The notes: generated by a model from the letters alone, not told the origin. 41,309 nt of DNA from Peptostreptococcus stomatis DSM 17678 (GCF_000147675.1 NZ_ADGQ01000062.1:1-41309); one strand, 5' to 3'; positions 1 through 10,220 are shown, counted from the first letter of the stretch. Program-made: numbers and translations.

Positions 1-2576
1 CTTGTGCTTCTGATCATCACCATTGCTATCATAATCTATATCACTGGCTCCCTCTTCGTATGATATTATTGATCTTATCATAAGAGCCCCTTTTTTATTA
101 TCTAGACTATCATAAGACCTGAAATAGCCTCTGTCAACTTGATATGAATATTTCTTCATCTTGCTAGCCGTTCTGTCAAGAGCAACCACAATAGATTTAT
201 TCGTATCCTTGTCCGGTTCTATAACAACATAGTACTCTCCGTCTACTTGTATATTATACTTTTCCAAATCAATTTCCGTATCACCAAATACATTCAAATG
301 TCTGACTTTTAATGGCATTAATAATGTTTTAATACGATTATTTTTATCAAATTTCACAACAGAAATCATAGCAGAAGTTCCCGTATTCTCTATATCGCTA
401 GCAAACCTAACCTTAACTTTACTCAAGGTAGCCTTTTTCTTTGGTTTGAATGAAACTGCTACTCCTAAATCACCATTTATGCCAACAACCTGATTTTTTC
501 CATTTTCGTTTTCCTTACCATTATCATAATAAAGTTCAACTTCATCTAAATCATTCTTGTCTTCCAAGTTTATATCAAAATCGCTTGAATTTTCATCAAG
601 TGTTACCTTTTTTTCATAGAATTTATATCCGTGCTTAAAGGCTCTGAGTGTATATTCACCTACTGGAACATCTTTGATGCTAAACCTTCCATCATTTCCT
701 GTTAGTTCAATCTCAGTTGTAGCATCTTCTACTAAATATACATTTACATCAGATAATTTTGTGCCTGATTTGTCACTAACACTCCCCTCCAAATTTTTTG
801 TAGGTTTCTTAACCATATCAAAGTCTACATGAGTAGTATTTTCTTTGTTAATTTTAATTGTTTTGTCTATAGAATTATATCCAAATGCCTTGCAAGATAT
901 TTTTATATCCCCCTCTGACGGATATACAAGGAAAAATTCACCACTCGAAGAACTACTCTTAACCTTAATATCTGTACCTTCTACACTTATCTCAGCTTCT
1001 ACTGGTTTTCCATCAGAGGTTACTTTTCCCCTAATAGTTCCTATTTCTTTATCCATTGCCTTTACGACTGCAGCATAAGCATTGACAATTCCATGCCCGT
1101 ATCCATTATTAGGTGCTGTCTTGTAGTAGGAATCTGTCTTTGGAGTTGCAGTTTCTTCTAAAATTTTTTGTATCTCTCTATCATTTAGATTTTGTTTTGC
1201 AGATTTTACCAAGGCTGCAACACCAGCTACATGTGGGGCTGCCATTGAAGTACCGCTCATATAAGCATAAGTATCTTTGATACTGGACCTTACATTAACC
1301 CCAGGTGCAGAGATTTCTGGCTTTGTAAGGCTTGTATCAAATAGAGATGGCCCTCTTTTTGAAAACGAAGCCAAGTTACCCATTATATCAACTGCTCCTA
1401 CTGCAAAAGACTCAGGGTATGACGCAGGTATAACTATACTACTATCACCAGGTAATGATTCACCAGGCATCTGATTACCAGCTGCAAATACTGGTAAGAT
1501 GTGGGCCTGTCTCCACCTATCTACAGTGGATTTAAACCAGGTATCTGTCAAATACTGTGAACCACCCCATGAATTGTTGATGATTTGGGGTGCCTTAGAG
1601 GGGTCATTTCCAGGAGCCAACATCCATTCAGCTGCCCTTATAAAACTTGATTGTTCTACATTCTTGTAATTACTATCAAATATTCTGGCATTAATCCATT
1701 GAGCATCAGGTGCTACACCTATTCTATTAAATTCCTCACCACTTGAATTTAATTCAGAACCCAGTACTATACCAGTACAATGGCTTCCATGAGCCATATC
1801 AAGAACACCACTAGTATCCTGCTTACCTTGAATAGCATCAAAATAATTACTATTGTCAAAATTAACTCTATTAGTTGATTGGTCATAACCTTTAAATTTT
1901 CTCTTTAAGGCAGGATGGTTAGCGTCTACTGCTGAATCCATTATACCGACCGTCACACCTTGACCTCTAACTCCCTGATTCCAAGCCAAGTCTGCACCGA
2001 TATTTTTCAAATTCCACTCAATCTCATCTCTGTTAGATTCTAAATTACTTGGTTGCTTGTCAATTGGATTATCAGCTTGAATTTTTTGATTTATATCTAT
2101 TTTACGTATATTAGGATGAGACGCTAATTTCTCTATTAGATTCGCTTTGGATTTCAAATGTATGGCATTTATGATATAAAAACTTTCATAACTTTTTACA
2201 TTCCCAGATTCTTTTTCTTGCTCTAACCAATCCAATACGCCATCTTGACTTTCCATAGCAGTCTGAGATAGCTGAGCTATAACAGCCTTCCTGTCTTTAT
2301 CGTCTTTACTCTCTTCTGTTTTTATGGTCTTACTAAGTTTTTGAATATCCTCATTTGATGTATCATCCTTAAAATATACCATGCTATCTATATAGCCATC
2401 AGTTTTATTCAACTTTGCCTTTAACGCATCAGTGATCACATCATCAGACGACATTCCTCTAACCTGAACAATATTTTCTGACGATTTATGAGCTATAATA
2501 CTACCACTGTAATTTGTTATAATCATACAAGTAGCCAGAATAAGAGTCAGACAAGATTTTTTATTTTTTTTTGCAC
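1..2576 (-). CDS. Secreted subtilisin-like (S8) serine protease, bacillopeptidase F type; C-terminus beyond the window, start out of frame by one base
   Basis: I translated the minus strand by hand and it is open from about 2580 to base 1, so the C-terminus lies outside the window. With the frame restored it reads as a signal peptide (residues 1-29), a short propeptide, then an S8 domain with Asp214 (in MDSAVD), His263 (AHGSHCTG), oxyanion Asn368 (AAGNQ) and Ser444 (GTSMAAPHVAG). The NNSWGG motif in the middle is typical of the bacillopeptidase F group. After residue 515 come two carboxypeptidase-regulatory-like beta-sandwich segments. The only well-placed start is GTG at 2576, eight bases after AGGAGG, but it runs into TGA after nine codons. 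One extra A in the A9 run at 2564-2572 would join it to the signal-peptide frame. The first in-frame ATG (2526) would remove most of the signal peptide. Probably an exported protein-degrading enzyme; whether it is expressed is uncertain. Confidence 0.85.
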
Positions 2577-2598
2577 TTGTAATGCCTCCTAACTTTAC

Positions 2599-2624
2599 CA
2601 TAGGATACAAAATTGTATCCTATG
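2599..2624. promoter_or_regulatory. Perfect 12-bp inverted repeat upstream of the S8 protease
   Basis: The arms CATAGGATACAA and TTGTATCCTATG are separated by AA. The element lies just before the protease Shine-Dalgarno site and after the stop of the NEAT-like gene. Neither strand has an immediate U-tract, so an operator or a translational hairpin is more likely than an intrinsic terminator. I do not recognise the motif. Confidence 0.55.
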
Positions 2625-2657
2625 ATAAAATATTTTTTGATTATAATATCAATTTTT

Positions 2658-5600
2658 CTAATTTTTTACTATTAATGACTTTATAGATTCTCTTACTGAC
2701 CTACCAATAGAGTTTATTCCACCAAGAATAGTCGCATTACTTATTTTATTATCTTCAATATATTTTCTCTGTCTTGAAGTCATATAATTTGAAACTAACT
2801 GTAATGGTGCTTTCTTATAAGCTGCTAACTGAGAACCCGCTAGAGCATCTGTCATTTTATCATTATCACCGGATGCCATAACTATCCCATCGGACTTAGT
2901 ATATAGCTCCTCTGACAATTTTAATGAAGTCTCATACCTATCGTATCCACTAATCCTCCTAATCTTTTTAGCAGCCATTTCTAGCTTTCTTTCTAAGTCA
3001 TTTGACACGGATTTATATCCACCAACAATAATTACTTCATCAGCTTTATTTACCAATGACATATCACTATCAGACAAACTCTTACCATTTGTTAAAATCA
3101 TATTGTAGTCATTCTGAGCACAATAACCGGACATAGAAATAGCATCCGCATAATTAACTCCATTTACTATAACCAACTTCTTAAGATCTGAGTTTGATTT
3201 TTTTGCTAATTCTCTAGCTGTATCATACCTATCCTTACCGTAAATTCTTTCAGTGCTGATACCCATAGTTCTTAATTCATCAGTAACCTGTCTGTTGATA
3301 GTATTATATCCACCAACTATGCTCACCTCACTGACCCCTAGTCTTTTTAACTCTCTTATAGTCTCACTTGGCAGATAAGAAGTCTTAGTTAGTAGTATTG
3401 GTGCCCCTTTCTTCTTTGCAAACAGTGAAGTTGATAGAGCATCTACAGTTACTTGACCGGATGCCAAGACAGCCTTCTTATTTGTATTTGGGTATAATAT
3501 TTTACTTATTTTACTAGCAGTATCATACCTGTTTTCACCTTCTAGACTGCTAATTTCAGACTTTGTATTTTCATTCTTTACATTAAGTGTTAGCTTGGCA
3601 GTCTTTTCCGTATTCATAGCAGGAATAAACATTTTTATGATTATGATTCTCTCAGGTTTACTCTCCCTAGTAAATTTAAAAGTATTTACTCCCTTATCTT
3701 CCTTTACAAGATTGGCTTCTTTAAAGTATTCACCATTTTTAACATATAATTTACCTACACTAGGTTTATTCTCATCATACCTTCTGAATGTTAATTCATA
3801 TGTGGTTTGATCTTTATCCTTGTCATATGTTGTTAGGACCTTATGATCTTTTAAGAAAATATCTGCCATTGATTCCTTATTGTCCTCATCCATTATCTTT
3901 GCATCAATACTTTTCTTGTCAGATTTTTCATTTTCCTTTTCTTTCTTTTCATCTGTGTTATCTTTTTTTACATCCTCAGATGATTTAAACTTTTCGATTG
4001 CTTTTTCTAGTTTTTCTATCTGTTTATTATAGTCGTCATTATTCTCAGATGTGTTTAATATATTTACAGACTCATTTATCACCTTATTAAGTTCATCGTA
4101 GGCTTCTTTAGATTTTTTGCCTTGTTCTATTTTCTTAGCCATATTTACCTTGCTCTCCAAGGATTTCCTTGCCTGGCTAGAACCTTTTTCCTTTTTTTCT
4201 ATTAGAGACTTGATAGCTTTATCTATTGCCTTAATTAGATCAGACCTTTTGTCCTGTCCATTCTTACTCTTAGCCTCTTTAAGATAATTTTTAGCATCAG
4301 TCAATTTGTCCTTTAGATACTCCACTGTTTCATCAGTATATTTGTCAGAATTTAATTTTCCTTCTGCTTCGCTTATTACCTTTTCCAATTCACTAGTATC
4401 ATATCTTAGTCTATCAGGTGAGTGCTGAATATCATACTTGTAATCATCTATTTTGGAATCTTGTATATCATCTCTTGCAAGATATTCTTTTAGCTCTTTA
4501 TATCTATCCTCTGCAAATTTCTTCGCTTCTTTGATGCTATCTTGAGTATACTTCCCAGATTCTGATTCTGATTTTAAATCAGCATCTGCCTGTTTTTTGA
4601 CTATATCTAATTCTATATACAAATTCGGTTTTTTAATAGAATTAAATAGATTTTTATATGCCTGACTTACTTCATCATTAGTGGCATTATTATTATTTCT
4701 AACTGATATTGCATTCTTATAAGCAGACATCAAGTTTTCATAAGGTTTTTCAGGTATGATATTCTTATAGACTTCATAATAATCCTTGTTTATTCCATTA
4801 ATCAAGTTTATTAACTGAGTCTTATCCACTTCACTATCATTGTATCCATCAGTTTTTTTAGCATAATCTATGTCTAAGACTACTGTATGTTCGTGATTTT
4901 TATCTCCAAAAACTGGTGTAGCAGAGTCAAGATTCAAATACAGCTTTTGAGTTGAAGCATCTACCGGTATTTCAACTTCTGTTGGATATTCGTATTCCTT
5001 GTCCACTGACTGATACTTCATTCTAATTCTAGCTAATTTTTTGTTCTTTCCCTCAAGCTTTTTACCACTCTTTTGATTTCCTTCAAAGTAGTATATTTTT
5101 GATATTACTCCTGTAGGGTTTCCACCTTCTCCCAAAAGTGGTCTTAACTTCAGTGTCAATATTTTATCTGAACCCTTAATGCTTAGCTTGGCCCTGTTTA
5201 TAAGTGCAGATGCAGCATGACTCTCAGAATGACCATTTTCATGTAAAAACTTAACATTTACTGTATAATCCTTAGATTCATTATTACCTGGTATATTTGG
5301 CTCTTCATTATTACCATTCCCATTGTCAGGTTTAAGATTTTCATCATCTGTTTTAATCTTTTCATCATAGTTGATGCTTAACTTATTATCAGTAATATAA
5401 CGTTTTACATCTATATTTCCCTTGGAATCATAATATGTTATATCTATAGGCAGAAGGTCTTGCTTGCCATCTACGTCTAATTCTATTTTTTCTGGACTAT
5501 ACAAGCTTTTTGTTCCGTCTATAAAATCAAATTTAAATTTTTTACTTGTAATTGTGTTAGCTGGTTGAAGTATATTTCTTCTTGAATATTGAAATTCTGT

Positions 5601-7376
5601 AATTAATTTATCAATTTTATTCCCGTTCATAATAGGTTTTAAATATAAAACTAATTTCTTGTTTTTTCCACCTTCTTTTATAATATACTTTGCATCTTTG
5701 TTTATAAATTGAGAAAAGTCAGTATTCACATTTCCATTTGGTTTTTGTAAATTTACCTTAACATCATATATAGCATCTTTTTCTTGATTCTTGTCTTTGT
5801 CATCTTCAATTAAATCATCACTGCTTCCATCTTTTCTTTTCAAAGAATTCGCAGCCTTCTTTAATTCATCATAAATTTCTTTGGTATCATTAGGAACCGG
5901 CATAGTCTTCTTAGTAGTATTTAGCCATTTTTCTGCCTTAGTAAAAGCCACTAAAAATTTTACATATGAATCAGATTCATAACGATCTCTTAGATCAACT
6001 CTATCTTTGACTTTATCATACAAACCCTGCAATTTTTCAGTATTATAACGTAGAACTGTGAAGCTTAAATTAGTGGTCCTAGCCACATCTCCAACAAGAT
6101 CTGACAAATCCTTATTATCCATACTTCTGTTTATACGTTCAAGTTCACTTTTAAAAGTTTCTAGACTCTCTTTAGTATAGATTTCAGGAGAATAAACAGA
6201 ACTGTCTAAGCTACTTTTCTGCTGACTAAGTTTTTTTCTCAATATTCCTCTTGCGGTTTCTTTATATTCCGCATAATATATAGGCTTAACAATTTTATAT
6301 AGACTGGTTAAATCTTCCTCGCCCATATCTCTAAAGTCTCTAATCTCACGTAAAGCATCATCTATCTTCCTACTCTCAGTAAGATCCATTATCTCACGTT
6401 TTATGGCTTCGCCTCTCTTCATCCAAGCCTGAATCTTATTTTCAACATAGCCTTGTGGTCTTTTGTCTTTTAGAGACGTATTTACTTTTTTTAATTGACT
6501 ATATTTTATATCAATACCAAATGGTTCACTTATAGTAATTTCTTGATTATTATTGTTTATGTATTTTAAGCTGTTTACCACTAAATTTTCAGGTCCAACT
6601 TCTCCAGGTACTGTGACACTAAACATTGCAATATCACTATCTTCCTCAATTGGTTTTATAGCAGTAATCGGCCTGACAGTTGATATTCCATTAAAGGAAA
6701 TGTGCTTGATAGACTTAACCATTTCTTTTTTCATGGAGAGCATGATATCATGTTCATTTCCAGATTTAACTACGGCAACAACTCCAAACAGTTTTTTTAT
6801 TTCCGAATTATTTTCTCCCTTAACATATATATCTTGAGCCGGAGTATAAGAATTTACACTGGTAACTTTATATATGTCAAAATCTGCCTCTCTACCTTCA
6901 TAGTATCCATCTGCTTTAAGTTCATTAGACAGTGGAAAATACATAGCATTTATTTCAATCATTAAATTATCATAGAGTGATTTAGCTTCTGCATCTGTTA
7001 AATTTTCCAATTTTCCATTTATACGATATGCTTCTTGCCACAACTTCCACCATGGTGTATCCTGAATTGCAGTTTCATTCATTCTACTACCATCGCTAAA
7101 TACATCAAAAGGTGTTCCATTGTCTACTGTTTTGATAAATATGGTACCTAAATATCTATCAAGGATACTCTTATCAGATATAATCTTTTCTACTAGTTTT
7201 CTTAACTTGGTTTTGGCTTCACTCTCCTCTTTTCCATTTTGTAAAATGCCAACATTTGCATGGCTTTTAATATGATTGCTTTCAGCAAAACCTGGTACAA
7301 GGGTTCCTGTTGACATTATTAAAGACAAGGCAACAGATACCATTTTCTTGCTTATGTTATATTTTTTATTAAGCAT
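2658..7376 (-). CDS. Secreted cell-wall protein with NEAT-like, FIVAR-like and three CWB2 domains
   Basis: This 1572-residue exported protein has a signal peptide (about 1-31, ending in PGFA). An unassigned N-terminal region (32-300) and a helical region (300-510) follow. Two immunoglobulin-like segments (about 536-650 and 703-840) have the strand pattern of NEAT domains. Next come a FIVAR-like helical unit (850-917), a long charged coiled-coil stretch (918-1150), and a third NEAT-like segment (1155-1268) that opens with the SMAD-type motif of heme-binding NEAT domains. The C-terminus is three CWB2 repeats (about 1277-1372, 1377-1468, 1474-1572), which in C. difficile bind an anionic wall polymer without covalent linkage. 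NEAT domains usually bind heme or hemoproteins, but I see no clear YxxxY heme-ligand motif, so a heme role is tentative. The start ATG follows a good AGGAGG. It could be an adhesin or a heme/host-protein receptor. Confidence 0.8.
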   Translation of the reverse strand: MLNKKYNISKKMVSVALSLIMSTGTLVPGFAESNHIKSHANVGILQNGKEESEAKTKLRKLVEKIISDKSILDRYLGTIFIKTVDNGTPFDVFSDGSRMNETAIQDTPWWKLWQEAYRINGKLENLTDAEAKSLYDNLMIEINAMYFPLSNELKADGYYEGREADFDIYKVTSVNSYTPAQDIYVKGENNSEIKKLFGVVAVVKSGNEHDIMLSMKKEMVKSIKHISFNGISTVRPITAIKPIEEDSDIAMFSVTVPGEVGPENLVVNSLKYINNNNQEITISEPFGIDIKYSQLKKVNTSLKDKRPQGYVENKIQAWMKRGEAIKREIMDLTESRKIDDALREIRDFRDMGEEDLTSLYKIVKPIYYAEYKETARGILRKKLSQQKSSLDSSVYSPEIYTKESLETFKSELERINRSMDNKDLSDLVGDVARTTNLSFTVLRYNTEKLQGLYDKVKDRVDLRDRYESDSYVKFLVAFTKAEKWLNTTKKTMPVPNDTKEIYDELKKAANSLKRKDGSSDDLIEDDKDKNQEKDAIYDVKVNLQKPNGNVNTDFSQFINKDAKYIIKEGGKNKKLVLYLKPIMNGNKIDKLITEFQYSRRNILQPANTITSKKFKFDFIDGTKSLYSPEKIELDVDGKQDLLPIDITYYDSKGNIDVKRYITDNKLSINYDEKIKTDDENLKPDNGNGNNEEPNIPGNNESKDYTVNVKFLHENGHSESHAASALINRAKLSIKGSDKILTLKLRPLLGEGGNPTGVISKIYYFEGNQKSGKKLEGKNKKLARIRMKYQSVDKEYEYPTEVEIPVDASTQKLYLNLDSATPVFGDKNHEHTVVLDIDYAKKTDGYNDSEVDKTQLINLINGINKDYYEVYKNIIPEKPYENLMSAYKNAISVRNNNNATNDEVSQAYKNLFNSIKKPNLYIELDIVKKQADADLKSESESGKYTQDSIKEAKKFAEDRYKELKEYLARDDIQDSKIDDYKYDIQHSPDRLRYDTSELEKVISEAEGKLNSDKYTDETVEYLKDKLTDAKNYLKEAKSKNGQDKRSDLIKAIDKAIKSLIEKKEKGSSQARKSLESKVNMAKKIEQGKKSKEAYDELNKVINESVNILNTSENNDDYNKQIEKLEKAIEKFKSSEDVKKDNTDEKKEKENEKSDKKSIDAKIMDEDNKESMADIFLKDHKVLTTYDKDKDQTTYELTFRRYDENKPSVGKLYVKNGEYFKEANLVKEDKGVNTFKFTRESKPERIIIIKMFIPAMNTEKTAKLTLNVKNENTKSEISSLEGENRYDTASKISKILYPNTNKKAVLASGQVTVDALSTSLFAKKKGAPILLTKTSYLPSETIRELKRLGVSEVSIVGGYNTINRQVTDELRTMGISTERIYGKDRYDTARELAKKSNSDLKKLVIVNGVNYADAISMSGYCAQNDYNMILTNGKSLSDSDMSLVNKADEVIIVGGYKSVSNDLERKLEMAAKKIRRISGYDRYETSLKLSEELYTKSDGIVMASGDNDKMTDALAGSQLAAYKKAPLQLVSNYMTSRQRKYIEDNKISNATILGGINSIGRSVRESIKSLIVKN

Positions 7377-7446
7377 AACTTCCTCCTACGTTTTACAACA
7401 ATATTTAATATGCTTTTTAGCAGAAAACGTTTTTATAATTCTTATA

Positions 7447-7456
7447 GTAGCGCTAC
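7447..7456. promoter_or_regulatory. Palindrome GTAGCGCTAC in the leader of the NEAT-like gene
   Basis: A perfect 10-bp palindrome lies about 70 bp before the start codon, inside the predicted leader and in otherwise AT-rich DNA. It may be an operator; no known regulator is recognised. With the promoter at 7493-7521 and the hairpin at 7626-7668, this accounts for the notable content of the 365-bp gap 7377-7741. Confidence 0.3.
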
Positions 7457-7492
7457 CTTGGTTCTTATTATAAACAGATTTCTACCAAACAT

Positions 7493-7521
7493 ATTCTAGC
7501 ATAGCTTGATAATAAATGCAA
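7493..7521 (-). promoter_or_regulatory. Predicted sigma-A promoter for the NEAT-like wall protein
   Basis: On the minus strand, TTGCAT (7521-7516) and TAGAAT (7498-7493) are separated by 17 bases. A leader of about 110 nt would separate the transcription start from the ATG at 7376. Confidence 0.5.
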
Positions 7522-7625
7522 GTTATTATTACTATCATCTATTATTTTATATTTTCATTTTATTAAAAATATAGTAATACAAATCATCTTATTTTAGACT
7601 AGATAAAAAATTATACTAATAAAGA

Positions 7626-7668
7626 GAGGTTATGCTTTCATTTACTTATTTCTTGAATGCATAACCTC
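7626..7668 (-). terminator. Stem-loop downstream of trxA, likely terminator
   Basis: The 10-bp arms GAGGTTATGC and GCATAACCTC enclose a 23-nt loop. On the minus strand the stem is followed by a T-rich stretch (TCTTTATTAG). The position after trxA fits transcription termination, but the loop is long and the T-tract weak. Confidence 0.4.
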
Positions 7669-7741
7669 CATTAATTTGAGATCTACGAATGTGTAATCTC
7701 ACCTATATTAAATTTACAAATCATCAGATAAACTGAACAAA

Positions 7742-8059
7742 CTACTTAAGTCCAGCTAGTATTGATTCAATCTTTTCCTTAGGCATAAAACCTATTTCTC
7801 TGCTAACTTCCTTACCACCCTTGAAGAAAATTACTGTTGGTACAGTACTTACACCAAATTCCTGAGCCAACTCCATACTTTCATCAACATCAACCTTTGC
7901 GAAATAAGCTACGTCCTTCTGTTCTTCAGCTACTTGAGCAAAAACTGGTCCTAACATGTTACATGGACCACACCAAGTTGCAAAAAAGTCAACAACAGCT
8001 ACTCCTTCATTTTCCTTTACGTTCTTTACAAAATCCTGTGCCTTAATTACATTTGCCAT
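7742..8059 (-). CDS. trxA: Thioredoxin
   Basis: A 105-residue, single-domain thioredoxin that reduces disulfides in cytoplasmic proteins, normally recharged by thioredoxin reductase. The redox motif WCGPC is at residues 29-33, preceded by the usual VVDFFA strand, and the cis-proline loop VSTVPT is present. The length is normal for the family and the start ATG follows AGGAGG. No thioredoxin reductase gene is nearby. It is flanked by larger gaps on both sides, so it is probably transcribed alone. Confidence 0.95.
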   Translation of the reverse strand: MANVIKAQDFVKNVKENEGVAVVDFFATWCGPCNMLGPVFAQVAEEQKDVAYFAKVDVDESMELAQEFGVSTVPTVIFFKGGKEVSREIGFMPKEKIESILAGLK

Positions 8060-8223
8060 TTTTATTTCCTCCTAAATCATATTTATCAAATAACATTTTA
8101 TCAAATATTTTTGAGTAAGTACACTAATATTCTTATAATACCTGAAAAAAACTTTTAAAACATTTTTCGTACATTTTTCAAGATTCATACAAAAATATTC
8201 ACTTCAATTTCAAATTGCAAACT

Positions 8224-9501
8224 TTATTTACTTTGCTTTACTTTCTCAGCCTTTGGCTTAGGTTTTACTGGCTTACCCTTAGGTATGTCAATAGTAAAGC
8301 TAGTACCCTGACCTAGTTTTGATTTGACCCTTATGTTTCCATATAGGGTTGTTGCTATCAACTTGGCTATTGATAGGCCTATACCTGAACCTTCTACTTC
8401 AGTTGCCCTTACCGAGTCACTCCTAAAGAACCTCTCAAATATTCTCTTTTGGTCCTTTTCAGATATTCCTATACCAGTATCTTCAACCAAAATCAAAACC
8501 CTGTCCCTGCCCTTTTCACTGGCTGTGATAGATATTTTATCACCAGCCTCAGTATACTTGAAGGCATTGTCTACAAGTATTCTGATTAATTGGTTAAGTT
8601 TAGTCTTGTCAGTATATATAATACTATTCTTCATCTTAATCTGATAGTCAAAAGACTTGTCCTGGTAGTCCGCAATTTCAATGTAGCTTTCAAAGGTCTC
8701 CTTGAACAAGGCTTCTATATCTACCCTGCCAATATTGAGCTTGACTATTGACTCCTCCTTAGTCAGAGACAAGAGTTCATTAATCATTTTCTTTAGCTGC
8801 CTGGTTTCTCTCATGGCCACTGCTATAGTCTCTGCCTCATCTTCTATGGTAACATCCGGTTGTTTCAATAATGATTCCAGCTTAGACTGGATTATGGCAA
8901 CTGGAGTCCTTAGTTCATGTGATGCATCCTGGACAAACTTAACCTGGTTGTTCCAAGATGTTTCTATAGGCTTAAGGGCCTTGCTGGATAGATATCTAGC
9001 TATTATATATACAAGCAATAAAGATAGTATGTCAACAAGTATCAAAAGAGTCACCATATTGCCCAAACTTAATATTTCTGAGTCAATATTCCTCATTATC
9101 TTGTACTTATAACCATTTTCCTCCTTGACCACAAGACTCCTAAAATTATATCCGTTTATATTTTCGTATACAAAGCCCTCCTCTTTACCCAGATTTTCTT
9201 TTGGAATGCTAATACCAAAATACCTATTCCTAGTATAGTATAGGAGGGTATCACCCTTATATATGTATAGGATATCCTTTGGGTCTTGAAGGCTTATAGG
9301 TTCTAGTATCGAATCCTTACTGTATTGGTCCTTGATAAAGTGAAATTCTTCAGCTAAATTATTATCAATACCACCAATCAAGCTAATACTGAAATAATTG
9401 TATATAAAACAACTAACCAAAATCATAAAGACTTCTACTACACACATAATGGTCAAAGTCAGATTTCTTTTGGTCCTATCAAAAACATTATTGTTTATCA
9501 T
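8224..9501 (-). CDS. Sensor histidine kinase, membrane-bound
   Basis: A two-component sensor kinase with two membrane segments flanking an extracellular sensor region of about 100 residues. The HisKA domain has the phospho-acceptor His in DASHELRTP, and the ATPase domain has an N box (DNAFKYTE) and G boxes (DTGIGI, GSGIGLS). The C-terminal tail is rich in Lys and Pro. A longer reading starts at TTG 9516, but there AGAAAGG abuts the codon. I prefer ATG 9501, giving 425 residues, although its Shine-Dalgarno is poor. The gene overlaps the end of the response regulator by about 14 bp, suggesting translational coupling. The stimulus is unknown. Confidence 0.9.
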   Translation of the reverse strand: MINNNVFDRTKRNLTLTIMCVVEVFMILVSCFIYNYFSISLIGGIDNNLAEEFHFIKDQYSKDSILEPISLQDPKDILYIYKGDTLLYYTRNRYFGISIPKENLGKEEGFVYENINGYNFRSLVVKEENGYKYKIMRNIDSEILSLGNMVTLLILVDILSLLLVYIIARYLSSKALKPIETSWNNQVKFVQDASHELRTPVAIIQSKLESLLKQPDVTIEDEAETIAVAMRETRQLKKMINELLSLTKEESIVKLNIGRVDIEALFKETFESYIEIADYQDKSFDYQIKMKNSIIYTDKTKLNQLIRILVDNAFKYTEAGDKISITASEKGRDRVLILVEDTGIGISEKDQKRIFERFFRSDSVRATEVEGSGIGLSIAKLIATTLYGNIRVKSKLGQGTSFTIDIPKGKPVKPKPKAEKVKQSK

Positions 9502-10162
9502 CCAATATGTAACCAACCTTTCTCTTTGTCTTTATATATTTATCATAGTCATATTTGGACAATTTTTTTCTTAGATTACTCACATACACCTCTACAATCT
9601 CTATAGTAGCATCCGAATCTATACCCCAGATTCTATCATATATCTGCTCCTTTAAGAGGATTGACCCCTTATTCAAGACAAAATACTCTAGGAGTTTAAA
9701 CTGCTTATTCTGTAACTCTATCTCCTCGTCATTTATATAGACACTATTCTTTTCAGAATCTATTCTCAAGTCCTTGAATTCTAGGTACTTCTTGTCCTTT
9801 ATTTTCCCATTTGTCCTAAGTATGGCATACACCCTGGCCACTAGCTCATCCATATAAAATGGCTTAGTCAAGTAATCATTGGCACCAAGAGTAAAGGCTT
9901 CAACCTTGTCATCAAGGGCCTCCTTGGCTGTCAATATTAGGATTGGTGTATCTATACCATCCTTTCTGGCCTGGTTTAATATTTCTATACCACCCATATT
10001 TGGCAACATTAGGTCCAATATAACCAAGTCATATATACCCTGTGAAATTAGGTAAAGACCTTCCTCACCATCTCCGCATGTTTCTGTATCAAAGTGCTTA
10101 GATAACTCCTTTTCTATATCCTTTTGTATCGTCTTATTGTCTTCAACTATTAATATTTTCAT
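9488..10162 (-). CDS. Response regulator, OmpR/PhoB family
   Basis: A 224-residue DNA-binding response regulator. The receiver domain (1-115) has acidic residues near D8, the phospho-acceptor Asp50 (VILDLMLP), a Thr in the ILTAKE strand, and Lys in LTKPF. A winged-helix OmpR-type domain (about 128-220) follows, with the typical ending RKVGYIL. It is first in an operon with the histidine kinase, whose start overlaps its end. An 11-bp-spaced direct repeat near its own promoter suggests autoregulation. Confidence 0.93.
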   Translation of the reverse strand: MKILIVEDNKTIQKDIEKELSKHFDTETCGDGEEGLYLISQGIYDLVILDLMLPNMGGIEILNQARKDGIDTPILILTAKEALDDKVEAFTLGANDYLTKPFYMDELVARVYAILRTNGKIKDKKYLEFKDLRIDSEKNSVYINDEEIELQNKQFKLLEYFVLNKGSILLKEQIYDRIWGIDSDATIEIVEVYVSNLRKKLSKYDYDKYIKTKRKVGYILDDKQ

Positions 10163-10184
10163 AACTTCCCCCCATCAATACTCA

Positions 10185-10220
10185 AGTATAAATAATAATG
10201 TCTAGACTTTAACTAGACTT
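10185..10220 (-). promoter_or_regulatory. Response-regulator promoter with an 11-bp-spaced direct repeat
   Basis: CTAGACTT occurs at 10202-10209 and again at 10213-10220, exactly 11 bp apart, the spacing usual for head-to-tail OmpR/PhoB dimers. On the minus strand a good -10 (TATACT, 10190-10185) has only a poor -35 (GTTAAA, 10213-10208) lying inside the repeat, as at promoters that depend on an activator. Confidence 0.45.

Noticed and set aside
8076-8104. TTGATA-17-TATGAT promoter for trxA
   Set aside because: The predicted start would fall inside the trxA ribosome site, so it cannot give a usable mRNA for this gene.
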